DNA from: Aquipuribacter nitratireducens
GTDB taxonomy: Bacteria > Actinomycetota > Actinomycetes > Actinomycetales > JBBAYJ01
Direction of reading: 5' to 3'
Assembly: GCF_037860835.1 (NCBI RefSeq)
Contig: NZ_JBBEOG010000012.1
Span: 1-64,000 of the forward strand
DNA: 64,000 nt
The notes under the pieces were generated by a model. The model had not been told where the DNA came from. It searched no databases and saw only the letters and a list, made by a program, of their open reading frames with translations. Position numbers and translations under genes: made by a program. The first letter of the stretch is position 1; each line of letters begins with the position of its first letter. Of this stretch, positions 8,717-19,200 are shown in pieces.

Positions 8717-8811
8717 CGTGCGCCTGAGGACTCAGGTCGAGCGCGGACCTGCCGACCCCTTCCTCACGAGGACCCGATCGGCGGCCCTCCTGCGCCACGG
8801 AGCTGGCCACC

Positions 8812-9363
8812 ATGCGCACCACCGACACGTCCACGACGCCGCCCGCACCGACGGTGCGGTACCTCGACCGGCCTCGCGCGCGTGGCCGCTACGCCCGCAC
8901 CGACCGCGCCGAGCAGGCCCACCGTCGGCGCACGTCCCTCGTGGCGTGGTGCCTCGCCCTCGCACTGCCCGCCGCAGCAGCGGCCGCACTGTGGAGCGTC
9001 GGGGGGAGCGGGCCGGGACAGGGCCGCGCGACGACGGCACAAGACCTCGTCGTCACCGCTGGCACCGCCTCCTCCCAGCTGTACCCGGGCGGCGCGGGCG
9101 ACGTCGTGTTCGACGTCGCCAACCCCAACCCCTTCCCCGTCACGGTCACCGGCGCGAACCTGGGGACCGTCACCGGCGTCGCCGCGTGCTCGGCCGCGAA
9201 CTTCACCACCGGCGCGGGCACCGTGACCCCCGTCTCGATCGCAGCCAACGCCTCGGCGACGGTGACCGTGGTCGGGGGCCTGCAGATGCTGACGAGCGCA
9301 GGCGACGGCTGCCAGGGGGTCACCGTCACCGTCGACGGCACGCTCGTCGCCGCCCAGTCCTGA
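8812..9363 (+). CDS. Membrane-anchored surface protein, unknown
   Basis: A 183-residue protein with a cytoplasmic N-terminus of about 40 residues, one hydrophobic segment (WCLALALPAAAAAALWSV) and an exported beta-rich domain. The domain has the LYPGGAGDVVFDVANPNPFPVTVTGA pattern common in small actinobacterial surface proteins of TasA/SipW-type gene groups. Two cysteines (VAACSA and GDGCQG) could pair. No SipW peptidase gene is adjacent. The ATG has GGAG nine bases upstream. The next secreted protein gene starts 26 bases later, so the two are probably co-transcribed. Confidence 0.65.
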   Translation: MRTTDTSTTPPAPTVRYLDRPRARGRYARTDRAEQAHRRRTSLVAWCLALALPAAAAAALWSVGGSGPGQGRATTAQDLVVTAGTASSQLYPGGAGDVVFDVANPNPFPVTVTGANLGTVTGVAACSAANFTTGAGTVTPVSIAANASATVTVVGGLQMLTSAGDGCQGVTVTVDGTLVAAQS

Positions 9364-9389
9364 CCCGACGTCCCCACCGGCTCGACGCG

Positions 9390-9833
9390 GTGACCCCCCG
9401 ACGCGCGGTCCGGGCGATGGCCTCGACCCTGCTCGCGGCTCTGGTCGCGACGCTCGTCGCCGCGCCGGCGGCACCCGCGTTGGCGGCGTGGACGACCCCG
9501 GCCCACGGCCTCGGACAGGCCCGCACGCGGTCCCTCTCGGCGCCCGGCTCGGTGACGCCGTCCTGTTCGTTCCTGCTGCCCGGCGGCATCGACGTCCTCT
9601 GGCCGGTCAGCCCGACCGTGCCGACCGCGCGGTACCGCGTCGAGCGGACGAGCGACGCCGGTGCGACCTGGACCGTCGTCGCCGCAGCGGCCGCGGGCCC
9701 GCCTGTCACGGACGCCCCGGGCATCCTCGGCACCTACCGGTACCGCGTCACCACCACGGCGGGCTCCTGGAGCAGCGCGACCTCGCCCGTGTCGCCCAGC
9801 AGGACCATCACGCTGTCGCTCACGTGCCTGTGA
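9390..9833 (+). CDS. Secreted fibronectin-type-III-like protein
   Basis: A 147-residue protein with a Sec-type signal peptide (MTPRRAVRAMASTLLAALVATLVAAP ending in ALA). The mature part resembles one fibronectin type III domain (VLWPVSPTVPTARYRVERTSDAGATW, then GTYRYRVTTTAGSW). Two cysteines, one near each end, could form a disulfide. The function is unknown. The GTG at 9390 keeps the arginines before the hydrophobic core; the ATG at 9417 would also leave a signal peptide. The last 14 bases overlap the convergent phosphatase gene. Confidence 0.65.
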   Translation: MTPRRAVRAMASTLLAALVATLVAAPAAPALAAWTTPAHGLGQARTRSLSAPGSVTPSCSFLLPGGIDVLWPVSPTVPTARYRVERTSDAGATWTVVAAAAAGPPVTDAPGILGTYRYRVTTTAGSWSSATSPVSPSRTITLSLTCL

Positions 9834-10998
9834 GGGCGCCCGGCCCCGCCCTGAGGTCGAGGCACACGACGACGGCGTCGTCGGACAGCGGCTGCCCGGC
9901 GTGGACCTGCCGGAGCCGTTCGACGGCGACCCGCACGGTCTCCGGCGCCGGGGTCTCGGCGAGGTCGGCGAGGCAGTCGAGCAGCCATCGACGAGACCGT
10001 TGCTCGCTGTCCCCGGCGTCGAGCGCGCCGTCGCTCACGAGCACGACCCGCCGCACCGGTCCGGCCGGGACGGCGACGGCCGTGTACGGGTGGTCCTCGT
10101 CGGCGCCGAGCGGCGGGTGCTCCCCGCCCTCGACGAGCTCCGCGCCGTCCTCGCGCACGAGGACGAGCCCCCCACTGCCCGCCAGGCAGTAGCGGAGCAC
10201 TCCCGACGCGACGTCGACGTCGAGGAGCACCGCCGACGCCGACAGCTCCCCGTGGAAGCGGGCGTGGACGGCCTGGTCCGCCAGACGCGCCTGCCCGGCG
10301 AGGTCGGCGCCCTCTCGGCGGGCGTTGCGCAACGCCGCCACGGTGAAGGCGGTGCTGCCGGCGGCGTGCGTCCCGTAGCCGGAGCCGTCGACGACGACCG
10401 CCTGCAGACCGGTGCCGTCGACGGTCCAGTCGTAGGTGTCGCCCACGACGCGGTACGCGGGCTCCAGGTGCCCCGCGACGTCGGCGTACGGCACCGACAG
10501 CGACCGGCCGGGCAGCTTGTCCCACTGCATCTCGGCGGCGAGGGTGAGCGACTCCCACCGCTTCGCGACGACGTAGCGGTCGGTGACCGTGCCCACGGAG
10601 GCCAGGGCCATCGCGAGCACCTCGGCGACGCGCAGCAGCGTGCGGGACGGAACTCGGCAGTCGTGCACCTCCAGGACACCGAGCCGGTCCCCGCGGACGG
10701 TGACCGGCACGAGCACCGCCAGCGGGGACGCCGTCGACGAGACGACCTCCTGGGCGACGAGGCAGCGGCCGTGGTCGGTGCCGTCCACACCGTGGGCCCT
10801 CGCGAGGACGTCCCCCACCGGCACCAGGCGGGCGGCCCGGTGGTCGAGGAGGTGGAGCACGCAGGTGGCCGTCGGGTCGACGCCGCGCACCGCCGACTGC
10901 AGCCGCTCCGGCAGCTCGTACGGCGGTGCGCCGGCGAGCGCCGTCGCGACGGCCGCGAGCAGGCTCTGCTCGTCCGCAGCACCCCAGTCGGCCGCCAC
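9820..10998 (-). CDS. GAF-SpoIIE-type serine phosphatase
   Basis: A 392-residue PP2C-like (PPM) phosphatase of the SpoIIE/RsbU class. Residues 20-165 look like a GAF sensor (CVLHLLDHRAARLVPVGDV, GRCLVAQEVVSSTASPLAVLVPV). The phosphatase domain contains GDTYDWTVDGTGLQAVVVDGSGYG, VVLVSDGALDAGD and LSDDAVVVCLDL, which supply the metal-binding aspartates. Such enzymes usually dephosphorylate anti-anti-sigma factors, but none is encoded nearby. The GTG at 10998 has GGAGG upstream. The gene is divergent from marR across 43 bp, and a second phosphatase of the same class lies on the other side of marR. Confidence 0.85.
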   Translation of the reverse strand: MAADWGAADEQSLLAAVATALAGAPPYELPERLQSAVRGVDPTATCVLHLLDHRAARLVPVGDVLARAHGVDGTDHGRCLVAQEVVSSTASPLAVLVPVTVRGDRLGVLEVHDCRVPSRTLLRVAEVLAMALASVGTVTDRYVVAKRWESLTLAAEMQWDKLPGRSLSVPYADVAGHLEPAYRVVGDTYDWTVDGTGLQAVVVDGSGYGTHAAGSTAFTVAALRNARREGADLAGQARLADQAVHARFHGELSASAVLLDVDVASGVLRYCLAGSGGLVLVREDGAELVEGGEHPPLGADEDHPYTAVAVPAGPVRRVVLVSDGALDAGDSEQRSRRWLLDCLADLAETPAPETVRVAVERLRQVHAGQPLSDDAVVVCLDLRAGPGALTGT

Positions 10999-11041
10999 GG
11001 GCACCTCCGTCCACCGGCGCCCCACGGCGCCATGGCGTGCG

Positions 11042-11509
11042 ATGGTAGGAGGCGTGGCCGCGACACCGCACGGTGAGGAGGCGGCGAGCCGGGCTGCGCG
11101 GTCGGGGGCCGCCTTCGTCGCCGCGTGGTCCGGGGTCCCCGACGACCTGTCGGAGCGGCTGTCCGCGTCGCAGCTGAGGGTGCTCGTGGCCGTCGAGCGC
11201 GCCGGCGAGGCGACGGCGAGCCAGCTCGCGCTGTCTCTCGACGCCCTGCCGTCGTCGGTGACGCGACTGTGCGACCGGCTGGTGGCCGCGGGCCACATCG
11301 AGCGGAGCCGCGGCGAGGAGGACCGCCGGGTGCAGGTCGTGCGACTGACGGCCGCCGGGGCGGCCCTGCTCGACCGGCTCGAGCGGCATCGCCGGACGGC
11401 GCTGCAGCGCGCCATGCGGGACATGTCCGAGGCTGACCGGGAGGCGCTGCTGCACGGTCTCGCCGCCTTCTCGGCCGCCTCGGCGGACGGGGACGCCACC
11501 CGGCGATGA
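11042..11509 (+). CDS. MarR family regulator
   Basis: A 155-residue winged-helix dimer-type regulator. The DNA-binding part shows LSASQLRVLVAVERAGEATAS, the recognition helix SSVTRLCDRLVAAGHIERSRG and the wing signature EEDRRVQVVRLTAAG typical of MarR. The ATG at 11042 was chosen; the GTG at 11054 is possible but sits only one base from AGGAGG. A perfect 6-bp-arm dyad of MarR-operator type lies between this gene and the next phosphatase gene, so it may control that gene. The ligand is unknown. Confidence 0.85.
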   Translation: MVGGVAATPHGEEAASRAARSGAAFVAAWSGVPDDLSERLSASQLRVLVAVERAGEATASQLALSLDALPSSVTRLCDRLVAAGHIERSRGEEDRRVQVVRLTAAGAALLDRLERHRRTALQRAMRDMSEADREALLHGLAAFSAASADGDATRR

Positions 11510-11546
11510 GGCCGCGGGCCTCGGCTGCGCAGGCCGACTCGCCGAT

Positions 11547-11566
11547 TACTTGTCGAGCGGCAAGTA
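11547..11566 (+). promoter_or_regulatory. MarR-type operator over a leaderless promoter
   Basis: TACTTG-N8-CAAGTA is a perfect inverted repeat with MarR-like spacing. It ends eight bases before the GTG at 11574 and overlaps the -10-like TATAGG (11565-11570). Binding there would block transcription of the phosphatase gene. Confidence 0.55.
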
Positions 11567-11573
11567 TAGGGCT

Positions 11574-12695
11574 GTGACCCTGACGGACGCCCCCGACCGC
11601 GCGCCTGCCCCGACGGCGCGCCGACGTCGGCCCTCCGGCGTCCTCGTCGGCTCGGGAGTGGTGGCCGGCCTGGTGGTCATGGATGTGTCGGCCGGACCCG
11701 GACCGCAGTACATCGGGGTGCTCACGTGCGCGCCCCTGCTCACCGCGTCCCTGGCGGGACCTCGGGGGACTGCGACCGTGTCCGTGACCGCTCTCGTGGC
11801 AGGCGTCGCCCTCGGCGCGCTGGGCGGCGGGGCAGGGGGTCCGCAGCTCGTCCGCCTCGCACTCATCGTCGTCGCCGGCGTCGTGGCCGTCGTCCTCGCG
11901 GCGCACCGTCGACGCCACGAGCGTCGCCTCGAGCAGGTGACCGCTGTCGCCACGATCGCGCAGCAGACCATCCTCAGGCCCCGCCAGGGCGCGGTGGGCG
12001 CGTACCGCTTCGCGACGCGGTACGTGTCCGCCACCTCCGAGGCGTCGGTGGGGGGCGACCTGTTCGAGGTCCTGCAGACCCCGTGGGGCGTCCGGGTGCT
12101 CGTCGGTGACGTCCGCGGGAAGGGTCTGGAGGCGGTCCAGGTCGCCGCGCTCACGCTGGGCGCGTTCCGAGAGGCCGCCTTCAGCTGCGGACCCGATCTG
12201 CGCGCCGTGGTGAGGCAGGTGGCGGACAGCGTCGGCCGCTCGCTCGGGGCGGAGGACTTCGTCACCGCGCTGTTCCTCGAGCTCCAGCCCGACGGCTCCG
12301 GAACCATGATCGCGTGCGGGCACCTCCCACCGCTGCGGACGCGCTCCGGCAGCCCCGTCGTCGAGCTCGACGTCCGCGAGCCGCAGCCTCCGCTCGGGCT
12401 GCTCGAGCGACCGAGGGCCGAGCCGGTGCTCCTGGTTCCCGGCGACAGGCTGCTGCTCTACACCGACGGCCTCAGCGAGGCCCGCGACGGGTCGGGCGAG
12501 TTCTTCGCCATCGGACCGGTGCTCGAGCGCACCACCGACCTGCCCCTGGACCGTGTCGCCGACACCCTTCTGTCGGAGGCCCTCGCCCACGCCGGTCGCC
12601 GCCACCACGACGACATCGCTCTCGTGCTCGTCGACGTCCCGGTCCTGCCGCCGCGGCCCGGACCGCCGCTCGACCACACCCTGTCGCTAGCGTGA
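11574..12695 (+). CDS. Membrane SpoIIE-type phosphatase
   Basis: A 373-residue protein with about four hydrophobic helices in residues 20-105 (GVLVGSGVVAGLVVMDV, VSVTALVAGVALGALGG, LIVVAGVVAVVLAAHRR) and a PP2C/SpoIIE domain. The phosphatase motifs are SVGGDLFEVLQTPWGVRVLVGDVRGKGLEA, MIACGHLPP, LLLYTDGLSEARD and HHDDIALVLV. It matches the DUF-free, RsbU-like membrane phosphatases common in Streptomyces. The GTG lies directly behind a -10-like hexamer and a MarR-type dyad, so it is probably leaderless and repressed. No anti-sigma or STAS partner is present locally. Confidence 0.87.
   Translation: MTLTDAPDRAPAPTARRRRPSGVLVGSGVVAGLVVMDVSAGPGPQYIGVLTCAPLLTASLAGPRGTATVSVTALVAGVALGALGGGAGGPQLVRLALIVVAGVVAVVLAAHRRRHERRLEQVTAVATIAQQTILRPRQGAVGAYRFATRYVSATSEASVGGDLFEVLQTPWGVRVLVGDVRGKGLEAVQVAALTLGAFREAAFSCGPDLRAVVRQVADSVGRSLGAEDFVTALFLELQPDGSGTMIACGHLPPLRTRSGSPVVELDVREPQPPLGLLERPRAEPVLLVPGDRLLLYTDGLSEARDGSGEFFAIGPVLERTTDLPLDRVADTLLSEALAHAGRRHHDDIALVLVDVPVLPPRPGPPLDHTLSLA
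12688..12693 (+). promoter_or_regulatory. -10 hexamer TAGCGT of the SDR gene
   Basis: TAGCGT lies eight bases before the GTG at 12702 and inside the last codons of the phosphatase gene, fitting a separate leaderless promoter. Confidence 0.45.
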
Positions 12696-12701
12696 GCGCC
12701 C

Positions 12702-13715
12702 GTGACCCGCACCGCGCTCGTCCTCGGCGGCACGTCGTTCGTCGGCCGCCACCTCGTCCAGGCCCTCCTCGACGACGGCTGGGAGGTCACGCTGTTCCAC
12801 CGTGGCCGCACCGGTGCCGACCTGTTCCCCGGCGTCGCGCGGGTGACGGGTGACCGCGACGGGGACGTGTCCGCCCTCAGCGGTGACCAGCGCTGGGACG
12901 TCGTCCACGACGTCTCCGCCTACCACCCGGACCACGTCGACCGGGTCGCCGACGCCCTGCTCGGCCCGGACGGCGCGACCGCGGACCGGGTGGGGCACTA
13001 CGTCCTGGTCTCGACTGTGTCGGTGTACGCCCCGCTCACCGCCGCCGGCGCGACCGAGGACGCCCCGCTCCTCGAGCTCGACGAGCCGGTGCCCGACCGC
13101 GCCGACATGCGCCTGTACGGCGAGCTGAAGGTGCTGTGCGAGCGCCGCGCGACCGCCCGCTTCGGCACCCCGGCGCTCGTGCGGCCGACGATCGTCGCGG
13201 GCCCGTACGACCCGACGGACCGCTTCACGTACTGGGTGCAGCGCCTCGCCGAGCCGGGCGACCACGTCGTCCCGCCGGACCTCGACGTGCCGACGCAGTG
13301 GGTCGACGCCCGGGACCTCGCCGGGTTCCTCGTCCGCGCCGGCGCCGAGCGCCTGACCGGCCCCTTCACCGTCGCCGACGACCCGCGGCCCTTCCGCGAG
13401 CTCGTCGAGACCTGCGTGGCGGTGTCGGGCTCCGGCGCCCGCCTCGTCCCCCTGCCGCCCGACGCCGTCGGAGCCGCCGACGGGCAGGTGCGTCCCTGGC
13501 TCGACCTGCCCCTGTGGCTCGACCCCGCGACGAACGACAGCCCCGGAATGCTCCAGGTGAGCGCCGGCCGGGCACGAGCGGCCGGCTTCACCACCCGGCC
13601 GGCGGCGCAGACCGTCGCCGACACCCTCGCGTGGGTCCGCGACGAGCCGCGCGAGCCGACGCGGGGCCTGTCGCGCGGGCGCGAGGCGGCGCTCCTGGCC
13701 CGCCTCCGTGACTGA
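12702..13715 (+). CDS. NAD-dependent epimerase/dehydratase (SDR)
   Basis: A 337-residue extended short-chain dehydrogenase. The N-terminal Rossmann motif is LVLGGTSFVGRHLV (GGxxFxG). A catalytic YGELK (YxxxK) sits near residue 142, with VSTVSVY before it supplying the serine. The fold pattern (isoflavone-reductase/NAD-epimerase-like, VRPTIVAGPYDPTDRFTYWVQRL) fits a nucleotide-sugar or sugar epimerase/reductase; the substrate cannot be read. The stop overlaps the start of the ROK kinase gene by eight bases, so the two may work on the same sugar. Confidence 0.82.
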   Translation: MTRTALVLGGTSFVGRHLVQALLDDGWEVTLFHRGRTGADLFPGVARVTGDRDGDVSALSGDQRWDVVHDVSAYHPDHVDRVADALLGPDGATADRVGHYVLVSTVSVYAPLTAAGATEDAPLLELDEPVPDRADMRLYGELKVLCERRATARFGTPALVRPTIVAGPYDPTDRFTYWVQRLAEPGDHVVPPDLDVPTQWVDARDLAGFLVRAGAERLTGPFTVADDPRPFRELVETCVAVSGSGARLVPLPPDAVGAADGQVRPWLDLPLWLDPATNDSPGMLQVSAGRARAAGFTTRPAAQTVADTLAWVRDEPREPTRGLSRGREAALLARLRD

Positions 13716-14751
13716 TCTCCTCCGCCGCCCCTCCCGCAGCGACGTCCTCACGGTCGGCGTCGACATCGGCGGCACCAAGATCGCAGCCGGCTGCGTCACC
13801 GCCGACGGCGTCGTCGTCGACCGGACCCGTCGCCGCACACCGGACCTCAGCACGGCGCCGTCCGTCGTCGAGGACACGATCGTCGACGCGGTGCGCGAGC
13901 TCGCCGGGCGCAACCGCGTCCTCGCCGTCGGCATCGCCGCCGCCGGCTTCGTCGCCGCCGACCGCCGGACCGTCCTCTTCGCCCCGCACCTGTCGTGGCG
14001 CCGAGAGCCGCTGCGGGACGCGCTGTACGGGCGGCTGCGCCTACCCGTCGTCGTCGAGAACGACGCCAACGCCTCCGCCTGGGCGGAGTGGCGCTTCGGC
14101 GCAGGACGCGGCGAGAGCCACCTCGTGGTCGTCAACCTCGGCACCGGCATCGGCGGTGCGGTCCTCGTCGGCGGCGTCGTCCAGCGCGGCCGGTACGGGA
14201 TCGCGGGCGAGTTCGGTCACATGCAGGTGGTCGCCGGCGGGCACCGCTGCGAGTGCGGCAACCGCGGCTGCTGGGAGCAGTACGCGAGCGGGAACGCCCT
14301 CGTGCGGGAGGCACGCGCCCTCGCGGCCAGCGGCTCACCGACGGCGCACGCCCTCCTGCGGGCCGCGGGCGGCGACCCGACGGCGATCACCGGCCCGCTC
14401 GTCAGCGAGGTCGCCACGGCCGGCGACCCCGCGGCGGCGGAGCTCCTCGCCGAGGTCGGCGAGTGGCTCGGCGTCGGCATCGCGAACCTCGTCGCCGCCT
14501 ACGACCCCGGCCGCGTGGTGGTCGGCGGCGGCGTGTCGGAGGCGGGCGAGCTCCTGCTCGCACCGACCCGCCGGGCGTTCTCCCGCTCCCTGACGGGTCG
14601 GGGCTTCCGGCCCGAGGCCGACGTCGTGGCTGCCCGGCTCGGCAACGACGCGGGAGTCGTCGGGGCCGCCGACCTCGCCCGACCCTTCGCCCGGCGGCTC
14701 GCCCGCGCGCGGTACCGGCGCGAGCAGGCTCGGGCGGCACGCCCCGACTGA
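13708..14751 (+). CDS. ROK family sugar kinase
   Basis: A 347-residue ROK protein, probably a glucokinase-type enzyme phosphorylating a hexose with ATP. It has VGVDIGGTKIAAG (phosphate loop), VENDANASAWAE (catalytic Asp), NLGTGIGGAVLVGG, EFGHMQV and the zinc-binding CECGNRGCWEQY. There is no N-terminal helix-turn-helix, so it is a kinase rather than a ROK repressor. The GTG start overlaps the upstream SDR gene. The argG operator begins nine bases after its stop. Confidence 0.9.
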   Translation: MTDLLRRPSRSDVLTVGVDIGGTKIAAGCVTADGVVVDRTRRRTPDLSTAPSVVEDTIVDAVRELAGRNRVLAVGIAAAGFVAADRRTVLFAPHLSWRREPLRDALYGRLRLPVVVENDANASAWAEWRFGAGRGESHLVVVNLGTGIGGAVLVGGVVQRGRYGIAGEFGHMQVVAGGHRCECGNRGCWEQYASGNALVREARALAASGSPTAHALLRAAGGDPTAITGPLVSEVATAGDPAAAELLAEVGEWLGVGIANLVAAYDPGRVVVGGGVSEAGELLLAPTRRAFSRSLTGRGFRPEADVVAARLGNDAGVVGAADLARPFARRLARARYRREQARAARPD

Positions 14752-14759
14752 CCACTGGG

Positions 14760-16238
<1,479 letters not shown>

Positions 16239-16268
16239 ATCCCGCGGGACGAAGGCGGCGCGCGGACC

Positions 16269-19200
16269 TCAGCCCGCGAGCCGTCCCCAGTCGCCCTGCA
16301 GCCGCGACCACGGCCCCTGCGCGACGACGACCCCACCGACCATGACGACGACGCGGTCAGCGCGCTCGAGCGCCGCCCGCTTCGACGTCGACCCGACGAC
16401 CGTCGTGCCGCGCTCGCGCAGCGCCTGCCACAGGTCGAGCTCGGTCTCGACGTCGAGCGCGCTCGACACGTCGTCGGCGACGAGCAGCTCCGTGCGCGGG
16501 GCGAGCGCCCGGGCGAGCGCGAGGCGCTGCAGCTGCCCGCCCGACAGCCGCACGCCCTTGTGGCCGATGACGGTCGCGAGGCCCCCGGCGCTCGCGACGT
16601 CCCGGTCGAGCTGGGCGGTGCTGAGCGCACCCTCGACCTCGACGGCGTGGCCGAGGTGGACGTTCTCCGCGATCGTCCCCGACAGCACCCGCGGCAGCTG
16701 CGAGACGTAGCCGACCTGCTGCGGGCGCAGGAACGAGGCGGGGTCGGCGACCGTCTCCCCGTTCCAGCGCAGCGTGCCGTCGTGGCGGAGGATGCCGGCG
16801 AGCGCCCGCAGCAGCGACGACTTGCCCGACCCGACGGGCCCGACCAGCAGGACGAGCTCACCGCGGTCGACGACGAGGTCGACGTCCCGGGCACCGGGGA
16901 CGCCGTCGTCGTGCAGCGACGTGAACCCGCGCAGCTCCAGGCGCTGCAGCGGCACGCGCGGCGGCGGTTCGGGCGCCGGGGCTGTCCCGCGGGCGAGGTC
17001 GACCCCGGGCACGGGACGCGACAGGGTGTCGACGCCCGCCATCTCCGTCGCGCGCCGCAGCCACACCCGGGCCGAGGGGTAGCGGGACGCGATCGACGCC
17101 GTCGTGTACCCGAACCACTGCGCTGCCCCGAGCGTCGTGACGGCGACGAAGGTCGCCGTGCTCGACAGCTCCCCCCGCAGGTACAGCGACCACGCCACCA
17201 CGGGCAGCAGCCCCGACAGCACGGGCGGCGCGGCGCTCGCCCACACCGTGAGGCGGACCTCGCGGGCGAGCGTCGCGCTGCGCACGTCGTCGAGCCGCGC
17301 GAGGTGCGCGAGCACCGCCGGCGTCGCTCCCGACAGCTTGACCGTGCGGGCGGCCGCGAGCGAGGAGGCGAGCGACGACGCGAACGCGGCACGGGTCGCG
17401 ATGGCCTCCCCCGCGAGCCGGTGCAGGCCCGACCCGAACGCGAGCGCGACGAGACCCGACACGACCATCGTCCCGAGGAAGAACAGGCCGGGCACGACGG
17501 AGCCGGACACGACCGTCATGACGACGACGAGACCGAGCCCGAGCGCCTGGTCGTAGAGGTTGTCGGCGATGACGACGACGCGCTCGGTGTCGCCGGTCTG
17601 GGCGACGACCTCCGCCGGCTGGTGCCGGCTCACCCGGCGCGGGCCCGTCTGCCCCCGCAGGAGCCGCAGGCCCAGCCGCAGCATCTGCGTCACCCACCAC
17701 TCGGGGAACCTGCGGAACGCGACGAGGCTCGCCGGGACCGGCAGCAGCAGCGCCGTCACGATCCCGACCGCCGGCCACACGAGGCTGCCGGTGCCGTCGA
17801 CGAGGTCCGTCCACAGCCACGCGAGGACGGAGCCGTCGAACCCGAAGACGACGACGAGCGAGAACGCCGCGATGGCGACGAGGCCGAGGCGGGGGTCGTT
17901 GACGCACAGCCGGGCGATCTCCCGCCACGGCCGAGCGCGCGGGGTCCGCTGCGCCGCCGGGCCGCGGGCGGGCCCCGGCGGGGTGACGGTCGGCGGGCTG
18001 GAGGTCGACACGGTGGGGGCGGGCGTGGGGTCGAGGCCGAGCGCCGCATCGGCGTCGAGGTCGAGGTCGCGCGCCCCGCCGGCGGTCGCGAGCAGCTCGG
18101 CGAAGCGGCGGGAGTCCGCGAGCGGCCCGGCTTCCACGACCCGCCCGTCGGCGAGGACGACGACCTCGTCGCAGCGGCTCACCGACGACAGCCGGTGCGC
18201 GACGACGATCCCGATCCGGTCCGCGAGGAGCCGGTCGGTGGCGGCGCGCACGCGGGCCTCCGTCACCGGGTCCATCCGGGCGGTCGCCTCGTCGAGCACG
18301 ACGACGCGCGGGTCGCGGACGAGGATGCGGGCGAACGCCACGAGCTGCGCCTGACCGGCGGACAGTGCGTGACCGCCGTCGCCGAGGCGCGTGTCGAGGC
18401 CGTCGGGCAGCTCCGCGACCCACGCGTCGAGCCCGAGCTCGCGGAGCACCTCGGGCACGCGCGGGAGCAGGTCGGGGTCGAAGAGCGCGACGTTCTCCGC
18501 GAGGGTGCCGGCGAGGATCTCCGTGCGCTGCGGCACGACGGCGACGACGCGACGCAGCCGCTGCAGGTCGACGTCGACGAGGTCGGTCTCGCCCTCCGCG
18601 TCTCGGAGGAACACGGCCCCGCGGGGGACGGGGACGGCGCGGGTGAGGACCGAGGACAGGGTCGACTTGCCTGCGCCGGTGCGCCCGACGACGGCGTAGG
18701 AGCGGCCCCGCCGGAAGGCGAGGTGGACGTCGCGCAGCGCCGGCGGCCCGTCGGGGTCGTCGGGGTAGCGGAACGTCAGCCCGCGCACCTCGATGTCGCC
18801 GTCGCGGGGGGCGTGCCCGCCCGTCGGCTCCTGCGGGGAGTCGAGGAGCAGCCTCACCCGCGTCCAGGCGCCGAGGGCGTTCTGCAGCTCGGCGACGTTG
18901 TGGGAGACGGTGCTGACGGTGCCCGCGAACCCGAGCGCGAGCACCCACACGCTGGTGAGCGCGGCCGCGGTGAGCCGGTCGGCGCCGACGAGCGCGGCGC
19001 CGGAGACGACGAGGAGCGCGAGCGCCACCGCGACCATGCCGAGCGCGCCGCCGACGAGGACCGCCGACAGCCGCCACACCTCCTTGCCGCGGGCGAGCAC
19101 CTGCGACGCGCGCTGGGCGTACAGCCGCGTGACGTACGGCTGGGCGAGGGTGGTCCGCACGTCGTCCTGGCCGTGGACGCCTTCCTCCATGACGGCGGCG

